Below are positions 1 to 7,720 of a DNA stretch of 54,651 bases, piece by piece. Position 1 is the stretch's first letter, and each line of letters opens with the position of its first letter. The notes beneath the pieces are model-generated. The model saw only the letters and a list, made by a program, of their open reading frames with translations. It was not told the DNA's origin and did no database searches. Made by a program: the position numbers and the translations under genes. The stretch comes from an uncultured bacterium (GTDB lineage Bacteria > Vulcanimicrobiota > CADAWZ01), in NCBI GenBank assembly GCA_949288455.1, contig CASEKF010000062.1, positions 1-54,651 on the forward strand, in the 5' to 3' direction.

Positions 1-174
1 CCTCCTCTTGCGGTTCAGCGCGAGATCGTTCGTATTTTGGATAAATTTTCCGAGCTTACTTCAGATCTTGCTTCCGGTTTGCCGGCCGAAATCGAAGCGA
101 GAAAGAAACAATACGAATATTATCGCGACAAACTTTTAACATTTCAACCGATTAAAAAAGGAGGAGACTTATGA
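1..174 (+). CDS. hsdS: Type I restriction specificity subunit HsdS, C-terminal fragment (5' end outside window)
   Basis: An open frame enters at base 1 and ends at TGA 172-174. Its 57 residues read as the conserved C-terminal helix of HsdS: the pattern [15 protein letters not shown], then an acidic helix ending in [15 protein letters not shown]. This is the coiled-coil spacer that follows the second target recognition domain in type I S subunits. The stop overlaps the ATG of the restriction subunit gene (ATGA at 171-174), and an AAAGGAGGA ribosome binding site for that gene lies inside the hsdS tail, so the two are translationally coupled. HsdM presumably lies upstream, outside the window. 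Sequence specificity cannot be judged because both recognition domains are missing. Confidence 0.85.
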   Translation, partial: PPLAVQREIVRILDKFSELTSDLASGLPAEIEARKKQYEYYRDKLLTFQPIKKGGDL

Positions 175-3100
175 GCGTCTACAACATGATCTTATCAGCC
201 AATGAAAGCACCGTTGTAGCGGAATACGAGCCGCAGACGATACGTTCCGAAGCTTACCAAAGCGAAGCTGAGCTGGAACGGGCTTTCATTAAAATGCTGA
301 CGGAACAGGGTTACGAATACGCGGACGTTCACAGCGAAGACGCTCTGATCGATAATCTCCGCAAACAGCTGGAGCGGCTCAATAAGTACAGATTTACGGA
401 TAAAGAATGGGACGGCTTTTTCAAGAACAAAATAGCCAATCGAAACGAAGGAATCGCGGAAAAGACCCGTAAGATTCAGGAAGATCATGTGCAGAACCTT
501 ATCCGTGAGAACGGCGACACCATAAATATCAGCCTGATTGATAAAAAGAATATTCATAATAACCGCTTGCAGGCGATTAACCAATATGAAGAACGCGGCG
601 GAAAACATGACGCCAGATACGACGTGACCGTTTTGGTAAACGGCTTGCCGCTTGTCCATATTGAGCTTAAACGCCGCGGCGTCGCCCTCAAGGAGGCCTT
701 CAACCAAATCAACCGCTATCAAAGAGACAGCTTTTGGGCAGGTTCAGGCCTGTATGAGTACGTACAGATTTTTGTTATTTCCAACGGAACCAATACAAAA
801 TATTACTCTAACTCCACCCGATTCAATCATATAAAAGAGAAAAACAGCGTATCCGTAAAACGCGGCAGAAAAACCTCCGACAGCTTTGAATTCGCTTCTT
901 ACTGGGCGGACGGGAACAACCGAGCCATTTCCGATCTTGTGGACTTTACGAAAACGTTTTTTACAAAAACAGCTTTGCTGAATATTTTGACAAAGTACTG
1001 CGTATTTACTTCCGAGGAGCTCCTTCTGGCGATGCGTCCATACCAGATCGCAGCCACGGAACGAATATTAAACCGCGTTGAAATCTCCTCCAATTATAAA
1101 AAAGCCGGAACCGTAGAAGCCGGCGGATATATCTGGCACGCCACCGGCAGCGGTAAAACGCTGACTTCTTTCAAAACCGCGCAGCTTGCGGCAAATCTTC
1201 CCTATATTGACAAGGTACTTTTTGTAGTCGACCGCAAAGACTTGGACTATCAGACCATGAGAGAATACGATCGCTTTGAAAAAGGAGCGGCTAACGGCAA
1301 TAAAAGCGCCGCCGTGCTGCAAAGACAATTGGAGGATAACTCTTCCCGAATTATCGTTACGACTATCCAAAAGCTGGACGTTTTTATAACGAAAAACCCC
1401 GCGCATCCTATTCAAGATAAGCATATCGTCTTAATATTTGACGAATGTCACCGCAGCCAATTTGGCGATATGCATGCCAGAATCGCAGGCGGAACCGTCA
1501 AAAAAGGAGAAAAGATCGTTAAGGTAAACCGATACTTTAAAAACTATCATATTTTCGGATTTACGGGAACGCCAATCTTCGCCGCGAACGCGTCAAGCGG
1601 CGGAAATCCCAATCTGAAAACCACCGCGCAGGCATTCGGCGGGGAGCCGAACGATAAAGGGGAAAAAATATTGCCGCTGCATACGTATACCATAGTGGAC
1701 GCGATCAACGACGGAAACGTGCTGCCGTTTCGCATTGATTATATCAATACCGTCAGGCAGAAAGAAAACGGCAAAGACAAGCAAGTCACGGCTATCGATA
1801 CCGAAGAAGCCCTTAATTCGCCCGAACGTATTTCCGAAGTGGCAAAATATATTCTGGAACGCTTCGATCAAAAGACCATGCGCAATTCATATTACGACCT
1901 GAAAGGACGGAGAGCAAACGGATTTAATTCCATTCTTGCGGTCAGTTCCATTCAAGCTTGTAAAAAATATTATACGGAATTGAAAAAGCAGCTTGCCCAA
2001 ACGCAAAAGGCTTTAACGATCGCCGCCATTTTTTCCTTCGCTCAAAATGAAGAAGACTCCGCCGACGGCATTTTAGAGGACGAAAGTTTTGATACCGACG
2101 AATTGGATCAAAATTCCCGCGATTTTTTGGAGATGGCGATCGACGATTATAATAAAATCTTCAAGACTAACTTTAACGGTTCCGGCAAAGGATTTCAAGA
2201 TTACTATAAGGATTTGTCCGATAAAGTAAAAAGGCGGGAAGTGGATTTGCTTATCGTCGTAAATATGTTCCTAACGGGTTTTGACGCTACGACGCTGAAT
2301 ACTCTTTGGGTAGACAAAAATCTGAAAATGCATGGTTTAATTCAGGCCTTCTCCAGAACAAATCGTATACTGAACTCGGTCAAAACATACGGCAATATCG
2401 TCTGCTTCCGCAATTTGGAAAAAGAGACGAACGACGCGATCAAATTGTTCGGAGACAAAAATGCCGGAGGCATCGTTCTTTTAAAATCCTATGACGATTA
2501 TTATTACGGTTACGAAGACGAAAAAGGACGTAAACAAAAAGGATATGAAGAACGCATTGCCGAGTTGGTTCAAAAATATCCTCTGGGACAGCCTATCGTC
2601 GGAGAACAGAATAAAAAGAATTTCATAGTTCTATTCGGCAATATTCTGCGCCTTCGAAACATTTTAACCGCGTTTGACCGTTTCGCAGGCAACGAAATCC
2701 TTTCGCCTATCGATTTCCAGGATTATACGGGCATTTATCATGACGTATATGAGGAAATAAAGCCGAAAGCCGGAGACAAAGACAGCATTATGAACGACGT
2801 CGTTTTTGAGCTGGAATTGGTAAAGCAGGTAGAAGTCAATATCGATTACATACTTATGTTGGTAGCAAAATACCATAAAGATAACTGCAATAATAAGGAA
2901 ATCCTCATAGCAATCGATAAAGCGATCAAATCCAGCTTGCAGCTGCGTTCAAAAAAGGAATTGATCAAAAACTTCATCGAAACAATCAATACCGAAACAA
3001 AAGTGAACGACGATTGGCAACGGTTTGTAAGAGACCAAAGGGAAGCCGATATAAAGGCTCTGATTGCCGACGAAAATCTGAAACCTGAAGAAACGAAAAA

Positions 3101-3302
3101 GTTTCTGGCAAACGCATTCCGCGACGGCGTGCTAAAAACGATCGGCTCCGACATAGACAAAATTTTACCGCCGGCTTCCCGTTTTGACGGCGAAGGATCC
3201 CGCGATAAGAAAAAACAATCGATCATAAAAAAATTGAAAGCATTTTTTGAAAAATACTTTGGCCTGGTTAATCCTGCGGATTCTTTAGAAAAAAACAGTT
3301 AA
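171..3302 (+). CDS. hsdR: Type I restriction enzyme, restriction/translocase subunit HsdR
   Basis: The 1043-aa protein has the length and order of EcoR124I-type HsdR. An N-terminal PD-(D/E)XK nuclease shows D151 (ARYDV), E165 and K167 (HIELK), the numbering I recall for the EcoR124I catalytic residues. It is followed by two RecA-like helicase lobes: Walker A ATGSGKT near residue 323, DECHRS near 422, and GFTGTP near 463. Lobe 2 contains the [15 protein letters not shown] and QAFSRTNR motifs. The alpha-helical C-terminus ends with lysine-rich residues. The family translocates DNA using ATP and cleaves at collision, in complex with HsdM and HsdS. No frameshift or missing motif is seen, so it looks functional. 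Codon use is somewhat less A/T-biased than in downstream genes, in line with the mobility of such loci. Confidence 0.95.
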   Translation: MSVYNMILSANESTVVAEYEPQTIRSEAYQSEAELERAFIKMLTEQGYEYADVHSEDALIDNLRKQLERLNKYRFTDKEWDGFFKNKIANRNEGIAEKTRKIQEDHVQNLIRENGDTINISLIDKKNIHNNRLQAINQYEERGGKHDARYDVTVLVNGLPLVHIELKRRGVALKEAFNQINRYQRDSFWAGSGLYEYVQIFVISNGTNTKYYSNSTRFNHIKEKNSVSVKRGRKTSDSFEFASYWADGNNRAISDLVDFTKTFFTKTALLNILTKYCVFTSEELLLAMRPYQIAATERILNRVEISSNYKKAGTVEAGGYIWHATGSGKTLTSFKTAQLAANLPYIDKVLFVVDRKDLDYQTMREYDRFEKGAANGNKSAAVLQRQLEDNSSRIIVTTIQKLDVFITKNPAHPIQDKHIVLIFDECHRSQFGDMHARIAGGTVKKGEKIVKVNRYFKNYHIFGFTGTPIFAANASSGGNPNLKTTAQAFGGEPNDKGEKILPLHTYTIVDAINDGNVLPFRIDYINTVRQKENGKDKQVTAIDTEEALNSPERISEVAKYILERFDQKTMRNSYYDLKGRRANGFNSILAVSSIQACKKYYTELKKQLAQTQKALTIAAIFSFAQNEEDSADGILEDESFDTDELDQNSRDFLEMAIDDYNKIFKTNFNGSGKGFQDYYKDLSDKVKRREVDLLIVVNMFLTGFDATTLNTLWVDKNLKMHGLIQAFSRTNRILNSVKTYGNIVCFRNLEKETNDAIKLFGDKNAGGIVLLKSYDDYYYGYEDEKGRKQKGYEERIAELVQKYPLGQPIVGEQNKKNFIVLFGNILRLRNILTAFDRFAGNEILSPIDFQDYTGIYHDVYEEIKPKAGDKDSIMNDVVFELELVKQVEVNIDYILMLVAKYHKDNCNNKEILIAIDKAIKSSLQLRSKKELIKNFIETINTETKVNDDWQRFVRDQREADIKALIADENLKPEETKKFLANAFRDGVLKTIGSDIDKILPPASRFDGEGSRDKKKQSIIKKLKAFFEKYFGLVNPADSLEKNS

Positions 3303-3531
3303 AAAAACATTTTAAACGCAAACGCGGATGATTCGCAGCTTGACGATTAAAATATGCGTAAAAACGTTTCGCGCCTCCGCAAACGGACTCTCGCTTACCC
3401 GTGCGGCGATCCGCCTTATTACGCGCCAAGCTGAACGCCGTTATTCCCCGTCGAATGATCGCAACTAAAAATTATATCCTCATGACGCATCCCGTTTAGT
3501 CGCCGCTTATAAGCCGAGGAAAAAATTGCCG

Positions 3532-4035
3532 TTATTCATAGTCGGATATAATGGCATATTGCACTTCCGTAACGATTTTGCCGCCGATTTCGACTTCTTT
3601 ACTTTTACCGCTGCAGATAAACCCTGCTTTTTCATAAAAACTCCTTGCGCCGAGGTTATCCTCAAGAGTCCAAAGGAAAATGCTTTCGTAACCACAAGCC
3701 TGCAGTCGCTCGATTACGGCGTCTATCAGCCGCTTGCCGTAGCCTTTGCCCATATATTCGGGCAGAAGGTAAATAGAATATATTTCCCCTTGTCCCGCAT
3801 ATTCGGCGTCTCGCGACTCGCCGTAGCTTGCCGTGCCGATCGGATTTCCGTCAAGCTCGGCAATCAAGGAATATCGGTCGACTCTGTCAAGCCTGTCTGC
3901 CCATTGCGCCGCAGATAAATTATCGAGGTATTCTTTCGGAAGCAATTCCTTATACGCGTATTTCCAGCTGTCCGCATATATTCTACCGACAGCCATGCGA
4001 TCATCAGCAGGTTGCAGTTCTCGTATCTCGATCAT
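3532..4035 (-). CDS. GNAT-family N-acetyltransferase
   Basis: This 167-aa protein is a single GNAT domain. Acetyl-CoA binding motif A is clear around residues 83-100 (EIYSIYLLPEYMGKGYGKRL, with the Q/RxxGxG/A-type loop MGKGYG). It is followed by the NLGARSFYEKAGF segment typical of motif B. The N-terminus (IRELQPADD...IYADSWKYAYKELLP) resembles small-molecule or ribosomal-protein acetyltransferases. The substrate cannot be assigned. The ATG at 4035 is preceded only by a weak purine stretch and overlaps the stop of a short upstream frame (ATGA), so translation may be coupled. No functional link to the restriction locus on one side or the rRNA methyltransferase on the other is evident. Confidence 0.85.
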   Translation of the reverse strand: MIEIRELQPADDRMAVGRIYADSWKYAYKELLPKEYLDNLSAAQWADRLDRVDRYSLIAELDGNPIGTASYGESRDAEYAGQGEIYSIYLLPEYMGKGYGKRLIDAVIERLQACGYESIFLWTLEDNLGARSFYEKAGFICSGKSKEVEIGGKIVTEVQYAIISDYE

Positions 4036-4097
4036 ATTGTTCGCTTCTTTTTCAGAATATCGAAGCTCTTATTCATAAAACTATATATTTCCTCCAT
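4032..4097 (-). CDS. Possible 21-codon leader ORF overlapping the acetyltransferase start
   Basis: The minus strand shows ATGGAGGAAATA... at 4097, giving MEEIYSFMNKSFDILKKKRT plus I and a TGA at 4034-4032 that overlaps the acetyltransferase ATG by the usual ATGA arrangement. An internal ATG (MNKSFD...) is preceded by TGGAGGAA at 10-12 nt and may be the actual start. It could be a coupling leader peptide or the residual 3' end of a decayed upstream gene. No homology is recognised. Confidence 0.3.
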   Translation of the reverse strand: MEEIYSFMNKSFDILKKKRTI

Positions 4098-4388
4098 AAG
4101 CGCGCTTCCGTCAGAACAATTTGCATTTTCAAATTATTGTTTCATTGAATAGCGTCTTTTCGCCAATCCATACGCTCAATCGCCGCGTCATAAGTACGTT
4201 CCGCAATCTATCCGTAATCTATTAGCCAAATCCGCCGCGATAAAGTTGCCTCAGCGCTTTCCCGAGCGTTTCAGAAACGACGCGATCGGAAAAAAACAGA
4301 GCTTATCCAAAACTTATTCCTTCAGTTCCTCGTAAACGGCCTTTATCTCGGCGGCCGCAGCGTTCAGCGAATCCCGGTTCGAGTCGCT
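4098..4388. other. Non-coding stretch with possible decayed coding sequence
   Basis: No intact gene is present. On the minus strand, directly after the rRNA methyltransferase stop (TAG 4391-4389), the same frame stays open for 24 codons (SDSNRDSLNAAAAEIKAVYEEL..., stop TAA). This has protein-like composition but no match that I recognise. The remaining bases are broken by stops in all frames. It may be remnant coding DNA between the restriction locus and the housekeeping genes. Confidence 0.35.
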
Positions 4389-5723
4389 CTATACGGTATC
4401 GTCAGGCTTTGATCGGGACAAAAGTACTACCGTCTCGACATGGACGGTTTGAGGAAACATGTCTACCGGCCGAACTTTACGAACTTTATAGCCCCGCTCG
4501 CAAAAAACCTTTAAATCTCTCGCTAAAGTCGAAGGATTACATGAAACGTATATAATATTGGAAACGCCAGACTCGGCAAGAGACAATATAACGGAAGGCT
4601 CCAAACCTTTTCTCGGAGGATCCAAAACGGCCCACCCTACTTTCTCGGAAAGATGAGCGGACAGAAAATCTTCGGTCTTTAAACATAAAAATTCAGCGTT
4701 TAAAATCCCGTTTTCCAAAGCCAGTTCTTTTGCGGCGACGATAGAAGCGGCATGTTCCTCCACTCCGATCGCTTTCTTATATCTTTCGGCCGAAAACATG
4801 GTAAAAAAACCGCTCCCGCAATAAGCGTCCAAAAGGATCGAATCGGATTTTTCGGGCATAAAACTCAAAACCGTTTTCGCTAACTTTTCAGCGGCTTCAA
4901 GGTTAACCTGAAAAAACGATTCGCAGCCGATATAAAATTTCCTATTTAAAAGACGCTCCTCTATTCTTCCGGAACCGACTAAAATAAACGTATTTTTGCC
5001 GTATATAACGTTGGTATTTTCAGGATTTACGTTTAAAGATACTCCGCCTATGCAAGGGAATTCTGAGCAAAGTCTTTCCGCCGCCTCTTTTAAGCCTCTG
5101 ATTTTTTTCCTTTTCGCCACAAAAGTAACCTGAGCCGTTCCTAAAGACGAAGTTCTTATTCCTATATGTTTTAAATAAGAAGCGTCCGAAAGGCCGCCTC
5201 TGAGAAAATCCTTACAACGTCGAAGAATTTTATTGGACAAATCGTTCTGAAGCTCGCAGCGATCTATCTCTATAATGCGGTGAGAATTAAAAGCGTATAA
5301 ACCGCTCTTTTCTCCGGAAACGACGAACTGAACCTTGTTCCTGTAACCGAAAGGCTTTGAAGGAAGAATGGAAGAAAAAGAATATTCGGAAATCCCCCCT
5401 ATCCTCTCAAGCGCGTCTTTTACGAAGCGTTCCTTTATACGCAGCTGTCCGTCATATGAAATATGCTGAAAACTGCAACCTCCGCATTGAAAAAAATAAG
5501 GGCACTCCGGTTTAATCCTAAAAGCCGAAAAAGACTTAAAAGACAAAATTTTGCCTACGGCATAACTTTTTTTGACCGTGCCGAGAATTATTTCAACTTC
5601 GTCTCCCGGAGAAGCGTAAGGAACGAATATCACAAAATCGGAAATCCTTGCGACTCCCTGCCCTCCGTTAGCGACAGACTCAATCTTTACGTTAAGTTTT
5701 TGCCCCGGATAAAAACCGCTCAA
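4389..5723 (-). CDS. rlmD: 23S rRNA (uracil-C5)-methyltransferase, RlmD/RumA (TrmA) family
   Basis: The 444-aa protein begins with a TRAM domain (GFYPGQKLNVKIESVANGGQG). A [4Fe-4S] ligand set follows (CPYFFQCGGCSFQ near residues 70-82), then a Rossmann SAM-binding core (LLDAYCGSGFF, VLDPPRKGL) and the catalytic Cys in YVSCNPSTLARDL near the C-terminus. Such enzymes methylate U1939 or U747 of 23S rRNA or tRNA U54; which one cannot be decided here. I place the start at TTG 5723-5721, because a GGGAGG site lies 10 nt upstream and the TRAM domain begins immediately. A longer frame upstream is hydrophobic AT-rich leader translation and collides with the nth gene. The gene is divergent from nth. 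Confidence 0.9.
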   Translation of the reverse strand: MSGFYPGQKLNVKIESVANGGQGVARISDFVIFVPYASPGDEVEIILGTVKKSYAVGKILSFKSFSAFRIKPECPYFFQCGGCSFQHISYDGQLRIKERFVKDALERIGGISEYSFSSILPSKPFGYRNKVQFVVSGEKSGLYAFNSHRIIEIDRCELQNDLSNKILRRCKDFLRGGLSDASYLKHIGIRTSSLGTAQVTFVAKRKKIRGLKEAAERLCSEFPCIGGVSLNVNPENTNVIYGKNTFILVGSGRIEERLLNRKFYIGCESFFQVNLEAAEKLAKTVLSFMPEKSDSILLDAYCGSGFFTMFSAERYKKAIGVEEHAASIVAAKELALENGILNAEFLCLKTEDFLSAHLSEKVGWAVLDPPRKGLEPSVILSLAESGVSNIIYVSCNPSTLARDLKVFCERGYKVRKVRPVDMFPQTVHVETVVLLSRSKPDDTV

Positions 5724-5790
5724 AATAAACAACCTCCCAAGACAATTAACGACTTTAAATTTTTTAAAAATCGTGATATTATTGAAAAAT

Positions 5791-5796
5791 ATTATA
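5791..5796 (-). promoter_or_regulatory. -10 element for the rRNA methyltransferase gene
   Basis: The minus strand reads TATAAT here in a very A/T-rich region, about 70 nt upstream of the TTG start. A recognisable -35 is lacking (a T-rich TTTTAA-like hexamer lies at suitable spacing), so this is a moderate call. It shares the intergenic region with divergent nth. Confidence 0.45.
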
Positions 5797-5835
5797 ACAA
5801 ATAAAAAATTAAAATAAAACTTAAAAAAGGCCCAA

Positions 5836-6483
5836 ATGAAACTTCTTTCAAAAAAACAAATAAATAAACTTCTTGAAGAGCTTGACAAATTATATCCGAA
5901 TCCAAAATGCGAATTAAATTACTCGACTCCCTGGCAGCTCTTAATCGCCGTTATTCTCTCGGCGCAATGCACGGATAAAAGAGTTAACGTAATAACGGAA
6001 GAGCTTTTTAAAAAATACGGGAACTTGGAAGATTTTATTAAAGTAAGTCAAGACGAACTCGAGCGAGATATAAAAAGCGCCGGCTTTTATAGAAATAAAG
6101 CTAAGGCGATTAAAGGATGCGCCGAAAAAATAGTTTTCAAATTTAACGGAAAAGTTCCGGATACGATGGAAGAATTGACGGAGCTTCCGGGAGTAGCGAG
6201 AAAAACGGCTAACGTTATGCTCGGAGAATATTTTAAAAAAAACGAAGGAATAGCCGTAGACACCCACGTGCTAAGACTTTCTCAAAAAATCGGCCTGGCC
6301 GAATTTTCAACTCCGGCAAAAATAGAGAAAGAGCTGATGAAAAAAATACCTAAAGAAAAATGGGCCGATATATCGCTGCAGCTCATATTACATGGGCGGC
6401 GAGTCTGCAAAGCCCTGAAACCGGACTGCTTACGCTGCAAATTAAACGAAATATGCAAAAAAAATCAGGCTGAAAAACAATAA
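5836..6483 (+). CDS. nth: Endonuclease III (DNA glycosylase/AP lyase)
   Basis: At 215 aa this has the standard length of bacterial Nth. It carries the helix-hairpin-helix LTELPGVARKTANVML near residues 113-129 with the catalytic Lys (ARKTA). The catalytic Asp is in AVDTHVLRLS. The C-terminal [4Fe-4S] ligands have the classic C-X6-C-X2-C-X5-C spacing (CKALKPDCLRCKLNEIC). The enzyme removes oxidised pyrimidines and cleaves the abasic strand in base excision repair. The ATG at 5836 is preceded by AAAAAAGG. There is no close downstream partner; a new promoter follows within 20 nt. Confidence 0.95.
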   Translation: MKLLSKKQINKLLEELDKLYPNPKCELNYSTPWQLLIAVILSAQCTDKRVNVITEELFKKYGNLEDFIKVSQDELERDIKSAGFYRNKAKAIKGCAEKIVFKFNGKVPDTMEELTELPGVARKTANVMLGEYFKKNEGIAVDTHVLRLSQKIGLAEFSTPAKIEKELMKKIPKEKWADISLQLILHGRRVCKALKPDCLRCKLNEICKKNQAEKQ

Positions 6484-6499
6484 ATTAAAGCAAAAAGTA

Positions 6500-6528
6500 T
6501 TGAAGCAATTACAAAAATATGATATATT
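6500..6528 (+). promoter_or_regulatory. Sigma-70-type promoter for the YqzL-like gene
   Basis: TTGAAG at 6500-6505 and TATATT at 6523-6528 are separated by exactly 17 bp. It lies 55 bp ahead of the 29-aa frame at 6584, just after the nth stop. Confidence 0.6.
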
Positions 6529-6583
6529 AATAAAGCGGAAAATAAAAAACGATTCAAAATAAATTTAATGAGGTGTTAAAGTT

Positions 6584-6673
6584 ATGACAGAATCTGATTT
6601 TTACTGGGAAATATTCAGCAATACAGGCTCTCCGGCGGCATACCTTCTATATAAAGAAGAACACCTTCTATAA
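6584..6673 (+). CDS. YqzL-like micro-protein, 29 aa
   Basis: The frame encodes MTESDFYWEIFSNTGSPAAY followed by LLYKEEHLL. This matches the short YqzL-like family known from Firmicutes, whose signature is an aromatic F.W..F..TG...AYLLYKE. The Trp, TG and AYLLYKE positions are all kept. A GAGGTG ribosome binding site lies about 10 nt upstream, a 17-bp-spaced promoter precedes it, and an intrinsic terminator follows within 35 nt, so it is a complete monocistronic unit. Function of the family is unknown. It is too short for most gene callers. Confidence 0.7.
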   Translation: MTESDFYWEIFSNTGSPAAYLLYKEEHLL

Positions 6674-6702
6674 ACGATTTGCGCAAATTCAACGGCGATT
6701 AC

Positions 6703-6736
6703 GGGGTTTGCTTTAACGGCAAACCCTTTTTATTTT
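6703..6736 (+). terminator. Intrinsic terminator after the YqzL-like gene
   Basis: GGGTTTGC (6704-6711) and GCAAACCC (6719-6726) form an 8-bp stem with a 7-nt loop, directly followed by TTTTTATTTT. It sits just ahead of the ribosome binding site of the next gene. Confidence 0.8.
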
Positions 6737-6750
6737 AGGAGACAAAATCA

Positions 6751-7602
6751 ATGAAAAAACATATATACGCAGCGCTGCTGTTCATATTTTTACTTGTTCC
6801 ATTCTACGGTTCCGCAAACGCGGAAACCTATAATCTTATTAAACTGTTAAAGCAAAAAGACGAAGAATTAAAATTTATATTAACTCAAATCGGCGAATCC
6901 CGCAAAATTTTAAACGACTATTTAACGGGATATCTGGACGAAAAAGAAGCGGAAGCAAAAATAAATTCGCTGAAATCAAAGCTGAACTCCCAAAATATAT
7001 CCTCCGAAAGCGGAGACGGCAAAAAATATATATATAAAGCGGCCGAAGCGCTTATCTCAAACGCGGCGCTTTTTATTTCGTCGGGCAAATGCGACGATCG
7101 AAACGAACTCGCGGCATTTTTAAAAAAACAAACCGAAGACTCGTACGAAATTATGAAAACCGCGGCTGAAGAAGAAAAAAAAATATTGACCGAAAATCAT
7201 GCGTCGGACGCTCAAATTGAAATGGATTACGCAGCTTGGCGACAAAAAGCCGTCCCAATCTCGGAAAAACAACGGAACGTATCGCTCGAAACAGAACTCT
7301 TTCTTATCGACAGCCAGTTTTCTCCGGATCAAACTCGAACGGCAAAACGCATAAAATCTATAGTCAAACAAGCCGAAACTATAGGAGAAGAGTTAGACAA
7401 TTTAAAAATTCCATTGTCAATGAAGCCGATACTGGAAGCTTCAAGCGACGGATGGAAAGCATTCGTCGCGCTTCTCAAAGCCATGGAAGCGTCGGCGAAC
7501 GGAGACGAAAATCAAAATATGGAAAAGGCTATGAAAGACTACAGAGAGGCGGCGGAACGAGCGCAGCAAAAAATTACGAATTTTATAAAATTTACGCCAT
7601 AA
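6751..7602 (+). CDS. Secreted/periplasmic coiled-coil protein of unknown function
   Basis: The 283-aa protein has a clear Sec signal peptide (MKKHIYAALLFIFLLVPFYG, cleavage likely after SANA near residue 25). The mature part is almost entirely helical and charged, with heptad-like stretches (LLKQKDEELKFILTQIGESRKILND; EAEAKINSLKSKLNS), and contains no cysteine-rich or catalytic motif. ATG is preceded by AGGAGA. It lies 15 nt after a terminator, so either partial read-through or a promoter hidden in that terminator region drives it. A near-repeat of about 14 nt (ACGCCATAAAA twice) overlaps its stop codon at 7590-7620. I do not recognise a family. Confidence 0.75.
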   Translation: MKKHIYAALLFIFLLVPFYGSANAETYNLIKLLKQKDEELKFILTQIGESRKILNDYLTGYLDEKEAEAKINSLKSKLNSQNISSESGDGKKYIYKAAEALISNAALFISSGKCDDRNELAAFLKKQTEDSYEIMKTAAEEEKKILTENHASDAQIEMDYAAWRQKAVPISEKQRNVSLETELFLIDSQFSPDQTRTAKRIKSIVKQAETIGEELDNLKIPLSMKPILEASSDGWKAFVALLKAMEASANGDENQNMEKAMKDYREAAERAQQKITNFIKFTP

Positions 7603-7630
7603 AATTGACGCCATAAAAATACTAAAAGTT

Positions 7631-7659
7631 TTTATATAGGAAAATAGCAGGATTATAAT
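7631..7659 (+). promoter_or_regulatory. Putative promoter of the kinase-WD40 gene
   Basis: TATAAT at 7654-7659 with a TTTATA -35-like hexamer at 7631-7636 (17-bp spacer), about 60 bp before the ATG. The -10 is good and the -35 weak. Confidence 0.45.
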
Positions 7660-7720
7660 ACTAAAAACTAAAATAAGTTTATGATAGTTTCACACCGAAA
7701 AGGACTTTTAAATACGAAAC

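Noticed and set aside
1-3302. Novel defence island
   Set aside because: It is the end of an ordinary type I restriction locus; adjacent genes are housekeeping-like and no other defence gene is seen.
4389-4460. Possible TAG stop-codon recoding (open frame past the rlmD stop)
   Set aside because: TAG terminates pyk at a normal family end (31691-31693), and the rlmD family ends at the same place, so TAG is a stop here.
5724-5888. Extended N-terminus of the rRNA methyltransferase
   Set aside because: The extra 55 residues are hydrophobic AT-rich translation, overlap nth, and lack a ribosome site; TTG 5723 has one.
7590-7620. Tandem repeat ACGCCATAAAA at the stop of the secreted coiled-coil gene as a regulatory element
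   Set aside because: Only two copies of about 14 nt with one mismatch; most simply a small slippage duplication.
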